Origin: Pseudomonadota bacterium
Lineage (GTDB): Bacteria; Pseudomonadota; Alphaproteobacteria; Sphingomonadales; Sphingomonadaceae
Length of the DNA stretch: 64,000 nt
Assembly (NCBI GenBank): GCA_023389105.1
Contig: JAEWEY010000001.1
Location: 62,001 to 126,000 of the forward strand
Direction: 5' to 3'
Within the stretch, counting starts at the first letter, position 1; every line of letters begins with the position of its first letter. The notes below the pieces were generated by a model that did no database searches, was not told the DNA's origin, and was given only the letters and a program-made list of their open reading frames with translations. The translations under genes were made by a program, and so were the position numbers. Shown here piece after piece: positions 54,450-64,000 of this stretch.

Positions 54450-55344
54450 GCGCGCGCGGCGCGGCCACTTCAATACACGCGTTCGCGACTTCGACCGCGA
54501 CAGGTGTTTTCGCGACCAGTTCTCCATCGACGCTGATCTTTTGCGTCGGCCGCGCATCCAGTTGCAGCTTGCGTCCGCGCCATTCGGTGACCGTCTGCTC
54601 TCTGGCGCTGAGTTTCAGCAGCGTGGTGAACCAGCTCCACGCTAAGTTCGCCAGACTGCGGCCAGTAACCGCCTGGATGACAATGTCGCCGCTATCCAAC
54701 TCCTGACTCTCGACGAGCTCCACGCCGCCATGGTGAGTGCCATTCGCAATCCGCGCCTCGGTCGCCCAGGTACGATGCTGCTTTCCGTCATCGTCGGTCA
54801 CGGTCAGCCGGAACGGTCGAAAATTGAAGGCCACGCGGAGGGCCCACAGCATATAGCCGAACATGCCGAGATAGCGCTTGAGCTTGTGCGGCACGGTATC
54901 GGCGATCAGTGGCGAGAGGCCCAACGCCGCGGCATTGGCGAAATAGTCGCCGTCGATCATACCGAGGTCGATCCGCCGACGCTGTCCGTTGGCGATCGCA
55001 TCGACCGCCGAGTCCAGATTATCCCCGATCCCAAGCGTCTTGGCGAAGCTGTTGGCGGTGCCCAGCGGAAGAACCGCGAACACCGCATCTTTGCCGACAA
55101 AAAAGTCGACGTTGGAGCTTAGTGAGCCGTCGCCGCCCCCGACGATAACCATCGGCGCCTTATCTATGGCGGCCTTGACTGTCGGCTCCATCTCTTCGGG
55201 CTCGTGGATCGCGTGGCTTTCGATCAGGCGCACGCCAGCTGCTTCCAGCTTGTCCCGCGCTTCCTCGAAGACGTCGGCACCGCGGCGGCTCATTGCGTTG
55301 ACGATCAGGATCGCCTCTTTGGGTAGTGCGGCTGTTTTCGGCAT
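54433..55344 (-). CDS. Diacylglycerol kinase-family lipid kinase (YegS-like)
   Basis: 303 residues from ATG 55344 (GTG at 55353 or 55380 are alternatives). DAGK catalytic motif PMVIVGGGDGSLSS near residue 65 and VLPLGTANSFAKTLGI near 87. Phosphorylates a lipid, diacylglycerol, sphingoid base or phosphatidylglycerol; in sphingomonads a sphingolipid substrate is conceivable but unsupported. Convergent with the MATE gene. Confidence 0.88.
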   Translation of the reverse strand: MPKTAALPKEAILIVNAMSRRGADVFEEARDKLEAAGVRLIESHAIHEPEEMEPTVKAAIDKAPMVIVGGGDGSLSSNVDFFVGKDAVFAVLPLGTANSFAKTLGIGDNLDSAVDAIANGQRRRIDLGMIDGDYFANAAALGLSPLIADTVPHKLKRYLGMFGYMLWALRVAFNFRPFRLTVTDDDGKQHRTWATEARIANGTHHGGVELVESQELDSGDIVIQAVTGRSLANLAWSWFTTLLKLSAREQTVTEWRGRKLQLDARPTQKISVDGELVAKTPVAVEVANACIEVAAPRAPNPKG

Positions 55345-55411
55345 TCGCTCCACAACCGGCGATCTCCCTTTTGGGTTCACCCAACCGGGAGAAAGACCTA
55401 GAGCCGCGCCT

Positions 55412-56401
55412 ATGACAGCCTCCTATCCCGCCCTCCGTCTGCGTCGCGGGCGATCCAGCAATTGGATGCGCTCGATGCTTGCCGAGAACCGGTTGCACCC
55501 CAGCGACTTCATCTGGCCCGTGTTTATTTGCGAAGGACGCGATTGTGAGCAGCCGATCGGCGCGCTTCCCGGCGTGAGCCGCTGGAGCATCGACCGCATC
55601 GGGGCCAAGGCCAAGGAAGCCGCGTCAGTTGGCATCCCGTGCATCGCGCTGTTTCCCAACACGCCGGAAGAACTGCGCACTGAGCGCGCTGAGGAAGCGC
55701 TCAACGGTAACAACCTGATTTGCCAGGCAATCAGGGCGATCAAGGATGCCGCGCCCGAAATCGGCGTGCTTACCGACGTGGCGCTCGACCCGTACACCGC
55801 GCACGGTCACGACGGGATCGTCGATATGGAGGGCAATGTCATCAACGACGAGACCGTCGAGATACTCGTCGAACAGGCGCTGGTTCAGGCTGCGGCAGGC
55901 GCGGACATCGTGGCGCCGTCGGACATGATGGACGGCCGCGTTGCTGCGATCCGCACCGCACTCGAGAATGACGGACATCAGAACGTCGCCATCATGGCCT
56001 ACGCGGCCAAATATGCCTCGGCCTTTTATGGCCCCTTCCGCGACGCGGTAGGCTCGCGTGGACGCCTGAAGGGTGACAAGCGCGGGTACCAGATGAACCC
56101 GGCCAACATCGACGAAGCCTTGCGCGAGGTCGAGATGGACCTCGCCGAGGGCGCCGACTTCGTGATGGTGAAGCCGGGACTCCCGTATCTCGATGTCGTC
56201 GCACGAGTGAAGGACGCGTTCGGCGTCCCAACCTTCGCTTACCAGGTGAGCGGCGAGTATGCGATGATCGAGCACGCGGCGGCCGCGGGCGCCGGCGATC
56301 GCGACGCGCTGATCCTGGAGACCTTGCTGGCGTTCAAGCGCGCGGGGGCCACTGGCGTCCTTACCTACCACGCCATCGATGCGGCGCGCCTGATCGCGTG
56401 A
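55412..56401 (+). CDS. hemB: Delta-aminolevulinic acid dehydratase (porphobilinogen synthase)
   Basis: 329 residues. Condenses two 5-aminolevulinate molecules in heme synthesis. Schiff-base lysines in AAKYASAFYGPF (near 195) and DFVMVKPGLPYLD (near 249), and ALDPYTAHGHDG near 128. The position equivalent to the metal-binding Cys cluster has DPYTAHGHDG, as in the Mg-dependent group. ATG 55412. Its stop overlaps the next gene by four bases (GTGA). Confidence 0.97.
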   Translation: MTASYPALRLRRGRSSNWMRSMLAENRLHPSDFIWPVFICEGRDCEQPIGALPGVSRWSIDRIGAKAKEAASVGIPCIALFPNTPEELRTERAEEALNGNNLICQAIRAIKDAAPEIGVLTDVALDPYTAHGHDGIVDMEGNVINDETVEILVEQALVQAAAGADIVAPSDMMDGRVAAIRTALENDGHQNVAIMAYAAKYASAFYGPFRDAVGSRGRLKGDKRGYQMNPANIDEALREVEMDLAEGADFVMVKPGLPYLDVVARVKDAFGVPTFAYQVSGEYAMIEHAAAAGAGDRDALILETLLAFKRAGATGVLTYHAIDAARLIA

Positions 56402-57837
56402 TCGATGATCTGCGCTCAGAGTTGATAGCGCTGGCGGCACAGGCGGCGTCGCTGGAGCCAGACAGCGAGCAGCGTCGGTTTCTCGGGCAGCAGGCGCTCG
56501 ACCATGCGCTGTCGTTCCTCGATGGTGTCGAAGAGGCGCCGAGTCTCCGGCCCGCGGCCGAGGCATGGTCCCAGCCGCTGGAGCCCGAGTTTTGCGAGGG
56601 TGGCCGCGATCCCGCCTTCATCTTCGATTACGTCGGCGAATGTATCGAGCGGCCGGGCATTGCCACAACATCACCACGCTTCATGGGTTACATTCCAGGC
56701 GGTGGGCTGTTCCATTCTGCGCTCGGAGACCTGCTCGCCGCCGCCTCGAACAAATATTCCGGCTTCGCGCCGGCAGCGCCCGGCGCCGTGCGGATCGAGA
56801 ATGCATGCATCGCCTGGTTGGCAAGCGTCGTTGGCTTTCCTTCCGAGGCGTCGGGAACCCTGACGTCAGGTGGCAGCATGGCGAATCTCGCGGCAATCGT
56901 CGCCGCTCGCGAGGCTCGCGATCCCGATGGCGGAGGCGCAGTCTACCTGACGCGCTTCGCGCACCATTGCGTGGATAAGGCGCTGCACATCGCCGGGCGT
57001 GGCCGCGCGCCGCGGCGCGAGATCCCCACGGACCGTCGGTACCGAATGTCCGCGGAGGCGCTGGAAGCCGCGCTTTTGGCGGACCAACGGGACGGCGTTC
57101 GGCCCTGGCTGGTCGTGGCGTCGGCTGGCACGGTCGATACGGGTTCCGTCGATCCTCTGGAGGAAATCGCGGAAATCTGTCGCCGTTATGGGGCGTGGCT
57201 GCACGTCGACGGCGCCTACGGAGGACTATTCTCACTCTGCGAGGAGGGTCGCGAGCGTCTGCGCGGCATCGAACGGGCCGACAGCGTCGCTCTCGACCCA
57301 CACAAGACCTTGTTCCTGCCCTATGGCACTGGAGCCGTCGTGGTCCGCGAAGGAAGGCTGCTCCTCGACGCATTCAGCGCGAGCGCCGACTATATTCGTC
57401 CTTTCGTCGAAACCGATGTCGGCCTTTCGCCTGCGGACTTGTCGCCTGAGCTGACGCGACATTTCCGCGCCCTTCGCCTCTGGTTGCCATTGCAGATCGC
57501 CGGAGTCGCCGCATTCCGAGCCGCGCAGGCGGAAAAGCTGAAGCTGGCGCGATATTTCCACGCGCGCTTATCGGCAATCGGCGGGTTCGACGCCGGTGCA
57601 GAGCCCGATCTGTCGGTGGTCGCTTTTCGATTCAAGCCGAAGAGCGGCGATGAAGATCGGTTCAATGAGCAGTTGCTGGACCACATCCAGAAGGAAGGGC
57701 GCGTAATGCTCAGCGGAACGCGCATCGATGGCCGCTTCACGCTGCGCTGCGCGATCCTGTGCTTCCGCACCCATCTGGAACATGTCGATGAAGGGATCGC
57801 CGCGATCATGCGCGGAGTGGAGGCGTTGAATGGCTAG
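56398..57837 (+). CDS. PLP-dependent group II decarboxylase (aromatic L-amino-acid decarboxylase family)
   Basis: 479 residues. Pyridoxal-dependent decarboxylase: TSGGSMANLAAIVAARE near 159, HVDGAYGGLFSLC near 269 and the PLP Lys in DPHKTLFLPYGTG near 302. It may decarboxylate an aromatic amino acid or glutamate; the family includes tryptophan, tyrosine and diaminobutyrate decarboxylases, so the substrate is open. GTG start, overlapping hemB by four bases; the downstream GNAT overlaps by 8 bases. Confidence 0.88.
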   Translation: MIDDLRSELIALAAQAASLEPDSEQRRFLGQQALDHALSFLDGVEEAPSLRPAAEAWSQPLEPEFCEGGRDPAFIFDYVGECIERPGIATTSPRFMGYIPGGGLFHSALGDLLAAASNKYSGFAPAAPGAVRIENACIAWLASVVGFPSEASGTLTSGGSMANLAAIVAAREARDPDGGGAVYLTRFAHHCVDKALHIAGRGRAPRREIPTDRRYRMSAEALEAALLADQRDGVRPWLVVASAGTVDTGSVDPLEEIAEICRRYGAWLHVDGAYGGLFSLCEEGRERLRGIERADSVALDPHKTLFLPYGTGAVVVREGRLLLDAFSASADYIRPFVETDVGLSPADLSPELTRHFRALRLWLPLQIAGVAAFRAAQAEKLKLARYFHARLSAIGGFDAGAEPDLSVVAFRFKPKSGDEDRFNEQLLDHIQKEGRVMLSGTRIDGRFTLRCAILCFRTHLEHVDEGIAAIMRGVEALNG

Positions 57838-58414
57838 GATCGTCGCGGAGACTGAGCGCTTGAGATTGCGTGAGTGGGATCCCCAAGATGAGGCCCGCTT
57901 TTACGACGTCATGAACCGGCCGGACGTCATGACACATCTAGGCGGCGTTCAAACCCCGGACGAATGGCGCGCAGCCTACATGCGCGTCGTCGGCTTTCAG
58001 CGGGACTACGGCCATACCTTCTGGATCATGGAAGATCGCGACGGGCATGAAATCCTCGGCTTCTGCGGAATCAAACGCTCTAACGCGCCGGGCGCCGGGT
58101 CCCTGACGGGCAAGCACGAAATCGGTTGGCGGCTGCGGCCGGAAGCCTGGGGCAAGGGTCTGGCAAAGGAAGCCGCGATTGCCAGCCTGGATCTGGCCTT
58201 CGGCAAGTTCGCAGCGCCCGAGGTGATTGCTACCACGCTGAAAGAAAATTCAGAGAGTCAGGGCCTGATGAAGCGGCTCGGCATGACGCGTCGTGAGGAT
58301 CTGGATTACATCGACACGCGCTTCGGGCCGGAGATGAACCCCAGCATCGTCTATATTATCGATCGAACCCATTGGCCTGCCGCGCGCGGCGCCGCGCTGG
58401 CGCCGAGACGCTAG
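57830..58414 (+). CDS. GNAT N-acetyltransferase, RimJ/RimL-like
   Basis: 194 residues. Acetyl-CoA fold of the RimJ/RimL type: ETERLRLREWDPQDEARFYDVMN at the N-terminus, EIGWRLRPEAWGKGLAKEAAIASLD near 101 and NSESQGLMKRLGMTRREDLD near 143. It starts inside the 3' end of the decarboxylase and ends 1 base before the GGDEF-EAL stop. Substrate is unknown; acetylation of an amine made by the decarboxylase is an inference from overlap only. Confidence 0.88.
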   Translation: MARIVAETERLRLREWDPQDEARFYDVMNRPDVMTHLGGVQTPDEWRAAYMRVVGFQRDYGHTFWIMEDRDGHEILGFCGIKRSNAPGAGSLTGKHEIGWRLRPEAWGKGLAKEAAIASLDLAFGKFAAPEVIATTLKENSESQGLMKRLGMTRREDLDYIDTRFGPEMNPSIVYIIDRTHWPAARGAALAPRR

Positions 58415-58415
58415 C

Positions 58416-60035
58416 TTACCAGCGCCGGTTCGCCTTGCGCGGGGCCTCGCTCGCGTCGTGACCCTGGGGCATTTCAGTAGGCGGAGTCACGGTGTCGCCA
58501 CCCATCGACAGGAAGTTGCGTACTGCCTCGGCTGAGATAGCTCGCCCGAACAGCCATCCTTGAGCCTCGGAGCAACCGTAGTCGGCAAGGGCATTGCGGA
58601 TCTGTTCCGATTCAACGCCTTCCGCCGTGATCGGCACGTCGAGATTGTGACCGAGGCCCGCGATGGTGCTGACGATCGCGGCGGTCTGCTCGCTCTTCAC
58701 GATGGTGGTGATGAAGCTCTTGTCGATCTTGATGCGGTCGAGCGGCAGGCGGTTGACCTGCGCCAAGCTTGCGTAGCCCGTGCCGAAATCGTCGAGCGAG
58801 ATGCTGACGCCGACATTCTTCAAGCTGCGGATAATCGTCAGGACCTGCCCACGGTCCTCCAGCAGCGATCCTTCGGTAATCTCGACTTCCAATCGGTTGG
58901 CGGGGAAGCCGGACAGGCTGAGCAAGCGGAGAATCTGCTCGGCGAGCGTTGGATCACGGAACTGGATTGGCGAGATATTGACGGCGAGGCGGAGGTGCGG
59001 CGGCCACTCGCGCGCTTCGTTCAGCGCACGCTCGAACACCGACATGGTAAGCGGCGCGATGAGACCCGTACGCTCCGCGGTTTCGATAAACGCCTCGGCT
59101 TCCTGCAAGCCGCGCGTTGGCGAGCGCCAGCGGGCAAGGGCTTCGAAGCCGATGATCTGCCGGGTCTTAAGGTCCACCAGCGGCTGAAAGAACGGGATGA
59201 ATTCACCCGACTTGATGCCGACGCGAATATCTTCCTCGAGCTTGAGGCGATCGGTCAGTTCGCGTTCCAGCTCCGCGTCGAACCATGCCACGTTATTCCG
59301 GCCGGCTCGCTTGGCGGCGTAGAGCGCCACGTCGCTGCGCCGCAAAACTGTCTCACCATCCTTGCTCGGCGTTAAATGGGCAAGTCCAAGGGACGCCGTG
59401 ACGGTGATTTGCGCGCCTTCCACGAAGATCGGTGTTGCGAGTGTCGAACGGATTTTCTCGGCAAGGGCTTCGGCCGCCTGATCGTCCAACCCTGGCAGCA
59501 GCACAGCAAATTCATCCCCGCCCGTTCGCGCGCAACAAGCGCCCGAGGGTGCTGACTTCTGCAGAATCTCCGCCAGTCGAAGCAGGACTTTGTCCCCCGC
59601 GAGATGGCCGTAGAGATCGTTGAGACGCTTGAAGTGATCGAGATCGAGAACCAGGAAGGCGCCGCTCTGGCGGGCGTCCAGGGCTTCGCCCAAGGCACGC
59701 ATGAGCTCGCGGCGATTGGCGAGCCCGGTGCCGGGATCCGTGTTGGCATTGCGCTGAGCAACGCGTTCGGCCGTTTCGTAAGCCTCCAGCGCGTTCTTCA
59801 AGTCTTTCGACCGTCGCCAGCCGAAGAGGATGATGGCGATGTTGAGGAGAAACGCGACTTTCAGCGTATTCGCGGAGTTCGAAAGTTCGGTGCCGAATAG
59901 CGCGGCAGGCAGAACTTGGCTGCCCAATGCAACAAACAGCAAAACGGCCGCGAGCGTTGCGCAGGTCGTGATGACGTGGCTGCCGGCCATTCGGACGGTC
60001 TTGTTCTGAACCTTGCGCAATTGACGTCGATCCAC
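58416..60035 (-). CDS. Membrane-anchored GGDEF-EAL c-di-GMP enzyme
   Basis: 539 residues. Two N-terminal transmembrane helices (ITTCATLAAVLLFVALG, LKVAFLLNIAIILFGW), then GGDEF (RTGGDEFAVLLPG near 172) with intact active site, then EAL (GFEALARWRSP near 298). EAL catalytic residues are visible: NISPIQF, EITEGSLL, DDFGTGYASL, KIDKSFI and TAEGVESE. No RxxD inhibitory site is seen before GGDEF. Both activities look intact, so the net effect cannot be predicted. The start is GTG at 60035. Confidence 0.93.
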   Translation of the reverse strand: MDRRQLRKVQNKTVRMAGSHVITTCATLAAVLLFVALGSQVLPAALFGTELSNSANTLKVAFLLNIAIILFGWRRSKDLKNALEAYETAERVAQRNANTDPGTGLANRRELMRALGEALDARQSGAFLVLDLDHFKRLNDLYGHLAGDKVLLRLAEILQKSAPSGACCARTGGDEFAVLLPGLDDQAAEALAEKIRSTLATPIFVEGAQITVTASLGLAHLTPSKDGETVLRRSDVALYAAKRAGRNNVAWFDAELERELTDRLKLEEDIRVGIKSGEFIPFFQPLVDLKTRQIIGFEALARWRSPTRGLQEAEAFIETAERTGLIAPLTMSVFERALNEAREWPPHLRLAVNISPIQFRDPTLAEQILRLLSLSGFPANRLEVEITEGSLLEDRGQVLTIIRSLKNVGVSISLDDFGTGYASLAQVNRLPLDRIKIDKSFITTIVKSEQTAAIVSTIAGLGHNLDVPITAEGVESEQIRNALADYGCSEAQGWLFGRAISAEAVRNFLSMGGDTVTPPTEMPQGHDASEAPRKANRRW

Positions 60036-60089
60036 CTCGTTGCCCCACGCCCTAGTGGCAGCAAGAAGTGAAAATTGTCCTAGCGGTGG

Positions 60090-60743
60090 TTAAGGCGCGC
60101 GTTCCAACCGCTCGCTGACCAGCTTAATGGCGGCAGCAACAGCATCGTCAGCGTCAAGATCACTGGTGTCGAGGGTGATCGCATCCGTTGCCGCTTGAAG
60201 GGGCGCTACGGCGCGACCGGCGTCCCGCGCGTCGCGTGCCTGGATGTCCGCCAGAACGTCAGCATAATGCGCGTTCATCGACCGGCGAAGAAGTTCCTTG
60301 AGCCGTCTTTCCGCGCGAACTTCCGGCGATGCCGTCACAAACAGCTTCACATCTGCGTCGGGGGCAATGACCGTCCCGATGTCGCGGCCATCCAGCACGG
60401 CGCCGCCATCTTGCGACGCAAACTCCCGCTGCCGATCCAGTAAAGCGGCCCTCACCGATGGATAAGCCGAGATCATCGATGCGATCTTTGAGACTGGCTC
60501 GCTGCGAAGCTCAGGATCGTCCGCGTTGAAACCAAGCTCATCGCAGGCGCGCAATGCCTCGAACTCGCTACCTGCATCACCGCCCCAACGCCACAGATTC
60601 AACGCGACCGCCCGGTAGAGGAGGCCGGTGTCCATATGGGGAAGGCCGAAACGCTCGGCGAGCGCGCGCGCGATGGTTCCCTTGCCGCTTGCGGCCGGGC
60701 CGTCGACGGCAATGACCGGCGCCAGGTTGACCCTGTCCTTCAA
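60090..60743 (-). CDS. cmk: Cytidylate kinase
   Basis: 217 residues from TTG 60743 (ATG 60785 is an in-frame alternative). Phosphorylates CMP/dCMP. Walker A in IAVDGPAASGKGTIAR near residue 10, LPHMDTGLLYRAVAL near 30 and VLDGRDIGTVIAPDADVK near 109. GAGGA lies 7 bases before TTG 60743, while ATG 60785 has none. Oriented opposite to rpsA, which usually follows it directly. Confidence 0.94.
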   Translation of the reverse strand: MKDRVNLAPVIAVDGPAASGKGTIARALAERFGLPHMDTGLLYRAVALNLWRWGGDAGSEFEALRACDELGFNADDPELRSEPVSKIASMISAYPSVRAALLDRQREFASQDGGAVLDGRDIGTVIAPDADVKLFVTASPEVRAERRLKELLRRSMNAHYADVLADIQARDARDAGRAVAPLQAATDAITLDTSDLDADDAVAAAIKLVSERLERAP

Positions 60744-60863
60744 TGTCGCTTCCTCGCCCAAGGGCGCCAGCTTTGACAGGGGCATATGCCTATGGCAAGG
60801 CGCGCCGCCGATGGCAGGGCTCGGCCCGGCCCACCGAAAATTTGCATTGGAGTTCAAACCCTC

Positions 60864-61184
60864 ATGGTGAAACCCGAATGGGGCACCAAGCGCACTTGCC
60901 CCAAGTGCTCGACCCGCTTTTACGATCTCGGCAAGGACGATCCAGTTCATTGCATCGAATGCGGCACCGATTTCGTGCCGGATCCCGTCCTGAAGTCGAA
61001 GCAGCCGCTCGCGTTCGAAGCAGCCCCGACGGCCAAGCAGCAGCCGGCGCAAGATGACGAGCTGGCGGCGGACGATCTGGCGGTCGATGAAGACGCCGAA
61101 GTCAGCGCCGACGAAGAAGTCGATCTGGAGACGGGCGACGACGATCTCGGCGTCGAAACCGGCGGCGACGACGACGAAAATTGA
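60864..61184 (+). CDS. TIGR02300-family zinc-ribbon protein with acidic tail
   Basis: 106 residues. N-terminal GTKRTCPKCSTRFYDLGKDDPVHCIECGTDF gives two CxxC pairs (zinc ribbon); the second half (from about 62) is almost wholly Asp/Glu/Ala. This family is alphaproteobacterial and of unknown role. GGAG is 11 bases before the ATG. Followed by a hairpin and tRNA-Ala. Confidence 0.9.
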   Translation: MVKPEWGTKRTCPKCSTRFYDLGKDDPVHCIECGTDFVPDPVLKSKQPLAFEAAPTAKQQPAQDDELAADDLAVDEDAEVSADEEVDLETGDDDLGVETGGDDDEN

Positions 61185-61218
61185 TTGATTGCGGCTGGGC
61201 GGAAGCCTGGCTGCGATA

Positions 61219-61242
61219 TTCCCCCTTTTCCAGTTGGGGGAA
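61219..61242 (+). terminator. Hairpin downstream of the TIGR02300 gene
   Basis: TTCCCCC (61219-61225) pairs perfectly with GGGGGAA (61236-61242) around a 10-base loop, 34 bases after the stop codon and 28 bases before tRNA-Ala. No T-run follows. Likely the end of the upstream transcript. Confidence 0.45.
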
Positions 61243-61270
61243 GTTCGCCTAAGGGCGACATCCAGGACGT

Positions 61271-61346
61271 GGGGCCGTAGCTCAGCTGGGAGAGCGTCGC
61301 AATGGCATTGCGAAGGTCAGGGGTTCGATCCCCCTCGGCTCCACCA
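61271..61346 (+). tRNA. tRNA-Ala (anticodon GGC)
   Basis: 76 bases. The acceptor GGGGCCG pairs with CGGCTCC, the anticodon loop ATGGCAT gives GGC, the T-loop TTCGATC is present and CCA is encoded. Located between the TIGR02300 gene and rpsA. Confidence 0.97.
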
Positions 61347-61638
61347 TCCTCCTCCCATTTTGATGAACTTGCCGCGCAGGCCCCTCTGAGGTAAGGCGCG
61401 CGGCGTCCGGCGGGCGATGACCCGCGGACAGCCCGTCTCTCTGGCGAGCGCGTACGGTGTTCCGGCTTGGCCGGCGCCGGGACGCGCTCTTTGCCATGGG
61501 GCTGTCTGCAGCGAACCATTCGGCGGACGTCCACTGCACATGGTGTGCCGGGGACAATGAACCAGGTCCGCATGTTGGAGCCCGCCATGGTGGCGCGGCG
61601 CGGCAGGCCGATTTGATAGTACGAGAGACCAAATTTCT
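61347..61638 (+). promoter_or_regulatory. 292-base leader region of rpsA, no gene
   Basis: No protein gene is supported between tRNA-Ala and rpsA. The region contains a hairpin with 5-bp stem GCGGG/CCCGC at 61410-61425 and the longer hairpin listed at 61446-61489. The 5' leader of rpsA is a known site of S1 autoregulation in E. coli, so structured control of rpsA translation is possible. The ribosome-binding site is probably GAGAG about 10 bases before the ATG. Confidence 0.45.
61446..61489 (+). terminator. Terminator- or attenuator-like hairpin in the rpsA leader
   Basis: GAGCGCGT (61446-61453) pairs perfectly with ACGCGCTC (61482-61489), enclosing an inner stem CCGGC/GCCGG (61462-61466, 61470-61474), followed by TTT. 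It could end the tRNA-Ala transcript or attenuate transcription into rpsA. Confidence 0.45.
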
Positions 61639-63375
<1,737 letters not shown>

Positions 63376-63422
63376 GCGTTTCAAAATGCGGCGTTCTCTT
63401 CGGAGGACGCCGCATGAAACGC
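63376..63422 (+). terminator. rpsA terminator hairpin with TTCG loop
   Basis: Directly after the rpsA stop. The inner arms 63386-63398 and 63403-63415 pair over 13 bp (one G-T) with a TTCG tetraloop; the outer arms GCGTTTC (63376-63382) and GAAACGC (63416-63422) also pair, with an AAA bulge. A short T-containing stretch follows. Confidence 0.75.
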
Positions 63423-63510
63423 TCTTGCATGGGACCAGATATCCTGACAGCGTGATGGTCAGGCGGCTCCGGGGGGCTTGGGGCCGGGTGCATTTGATAC
63501 GGGGACGCCG

Positions 63511-63807
63511 ATGATCCGTTCTGAACTGGTGCAGAAGCTCTGCTCCGACTTTCCCGATCTTACACAGCGTGAGGTCGAAGGCGTCGTCAGCGCCATCTTT
63601 GATTCCATTACCGACCAGTTGGCCAAGGGCGGCAGGGTTGAATTGCGTGGCTTTGGCGCGTTCTCAACGCGGAATCGCGATGCGCGCGTCGGCCGCAACC
63701 CGCGGACTGGCGAGAGCGTGTCGGTCGATGCCAAGCGCGTGCCCTACTTCAAGCCGGGCAAGGAAATGCGCGAGCGGCTCAATCTTCAGGAAGTCACCGC
63801 GGAATAA
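63511..63807 (+). CDS. ihfB: Integration host factor beta subunit
   Basis: 98 residues from ATG 63511. DNA-bending HU/IHF protein: MIRSELVQKLCSDFPDL, REVEGVVSAIFDSI, GRVELRGFGAFSTRNR and the arm GRNPRTGESVSV with KRVPYFKPGKEMRERL. The upstream open frame is not protein-like. Standard neighbour of rpsA. Confidence 0.97.
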   Translation: MIRSELVQKLCSDFPDLTQREVEGVVSAIFDSITDQLAKGGRVELRGFGAFSTRNRDARVGRNPRTGESVSVDAKRVPYFKPGKEMRERLNLQEVTAE

Positions 63808-63822
63808 CGGTTGACCCGCCGG

Positions 63823-63841
63823 CCCTGTCGAGTGGACAGGG
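63823..63841 (+). terminator. Hairpin between ihfB and tRNA-Leu
   Basis: CCCTGTC (63823-63829) pairs with GACAGGG (63835-63841) around a 5-base loop, 15 bases after the ihfB stop and 8 bases before tRNA-Leu. No T-run. It may end the ihfB transcript or mark a processing point. Confidence 0.45.
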
Positions 63842-63849
63842 TGAGTGTT

Positions 63850-63935
63850 GCGGACGTGGCGGAACCGGTAGACGCTGGAGACTTAAAATCTTCTGCCCTT
63901 TGGGCGTGCGGGTTCGAGTCCCGCCGTCCGCACCA
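63850..63935 (+). tRNA. tRNA-Leu (anticodon TAA)
   Basis: 86 bases with a long variable arm, as expected for tRNA-Leu. Acceptor GCGGACG pairs with CGTCCGC, the anticodon loop CTTAAAA gives TAA, the T-loop TTCGAGT is present, and CCA is encoded. Confidence 0.97.
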
Positions 63936-64000
63936 ACGAAAGTAACGCCGCCCTGCGGCTCGGACATTTATTTAACCCTTGTTGGATAATGCTGTCGCTC

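Noticed and set aside
61401..61638. Small coding frame at 61457 in the rpsA leader
   Set aside because: 76-residue frame with no motif; the region is better explained as leader RNA.

Overview
The window is high-GC, densely packed bacterial chromosome with no plasmid, phage or transposon genes. Gene content and order point to an alphaproteobacterium, most likely a sphingomonad (order Sphingomonadales). The evidence is a MucR-type regulator, a Fur/Mur protein without the CxxC pair, a TIGR02300 zinc-ribbon protein with an acidic tail, a PopZ/DUF2497 protein between tolC and valS, and the chain fur-plsC-miaB-phoH-ybeY-corC-lnt-metK-trmB-rimP-nusA-ylxR. The assignment rests on recalled gene families and gene order, not on a database search.

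Layout. 1-16.4 kb is a minus-strand housekeeping chain (translation, RNA maturation, lipoprotein acylation, SAM synthesis). It is interrupted by plus-strand or accessory genes: a type III polyketide synthase with a membrane methyltransferase, two lipoprotein PQQ-type sugar dehydrogenases, a DUF2231 membrane protein and a VOC protein. 16.4-19.9 kb holds mucR, rimI, tsaB, an Nfu scaffold and a cytochrome b561/cytochrome c' pair. 19.9-28.3 kb is a valine (branched-chain acyl-CoA) degradation cluster: mmsB, enoyl-CoA hydratase, 3-hydroxyisobutyryl-CoA hydrolase, acyl-CoA dehydrogenase and mmsA. A class I PHA synthase sits in the middle of it. 28.4-37.6 kb is mixed: M28 peptidase, EamA transporter, DksA-like protein, RNase R, flavin reductase, DoxX, kynureninase, a YegP-like small protein and dcd. 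37.8-44.9 kb has dnaB, an L,D-transpeptidase, an AstD-like dehydrogenase, SelO, SCO and PilZ proteins. 45-54.4 kb has tRNA-Cys, pcm, tolC, popZ-like, an S9 peptidase, valS and a MATE transporter. 54.4-64 kb has a lipid kinase, hemB, a PLP decarboxylase, a GNAT, a GGDEF-EAL protein, cmk, TIGR02300, tRNA-Ala, rpsA, ihfB and tRNA-Leu.

How the genes work together. The valine genes cover isobutyryl-CoA to propionyl-CoA, and the adjacent PhaC could store acyl-CoA as polyester. The two c-di-GMP proteins (GGDEF-EAL and PilZ) could act in one signalling network. The cytochrome c'/b561 pair looks like a small electron-transfer module. Genes are very tightly packed: many same-strand neighbours overlap by 1-4 bases (stop/start coupling), and four convergent pairs overlap at their 3' ends.

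I found no CRISPR array, IS element, integrase, toxin-antitoxin pair or recognisable defence system. The most unusual items are an apparent CTG start for the cytochrome b gene, a 20-base palindrome immediately upstream of metK, the polyketide synthase/methyltransferase pair, PHA synthase inside the valine cluster, and a coupled decarboxylase-acetyltransferase pair behind hemB.
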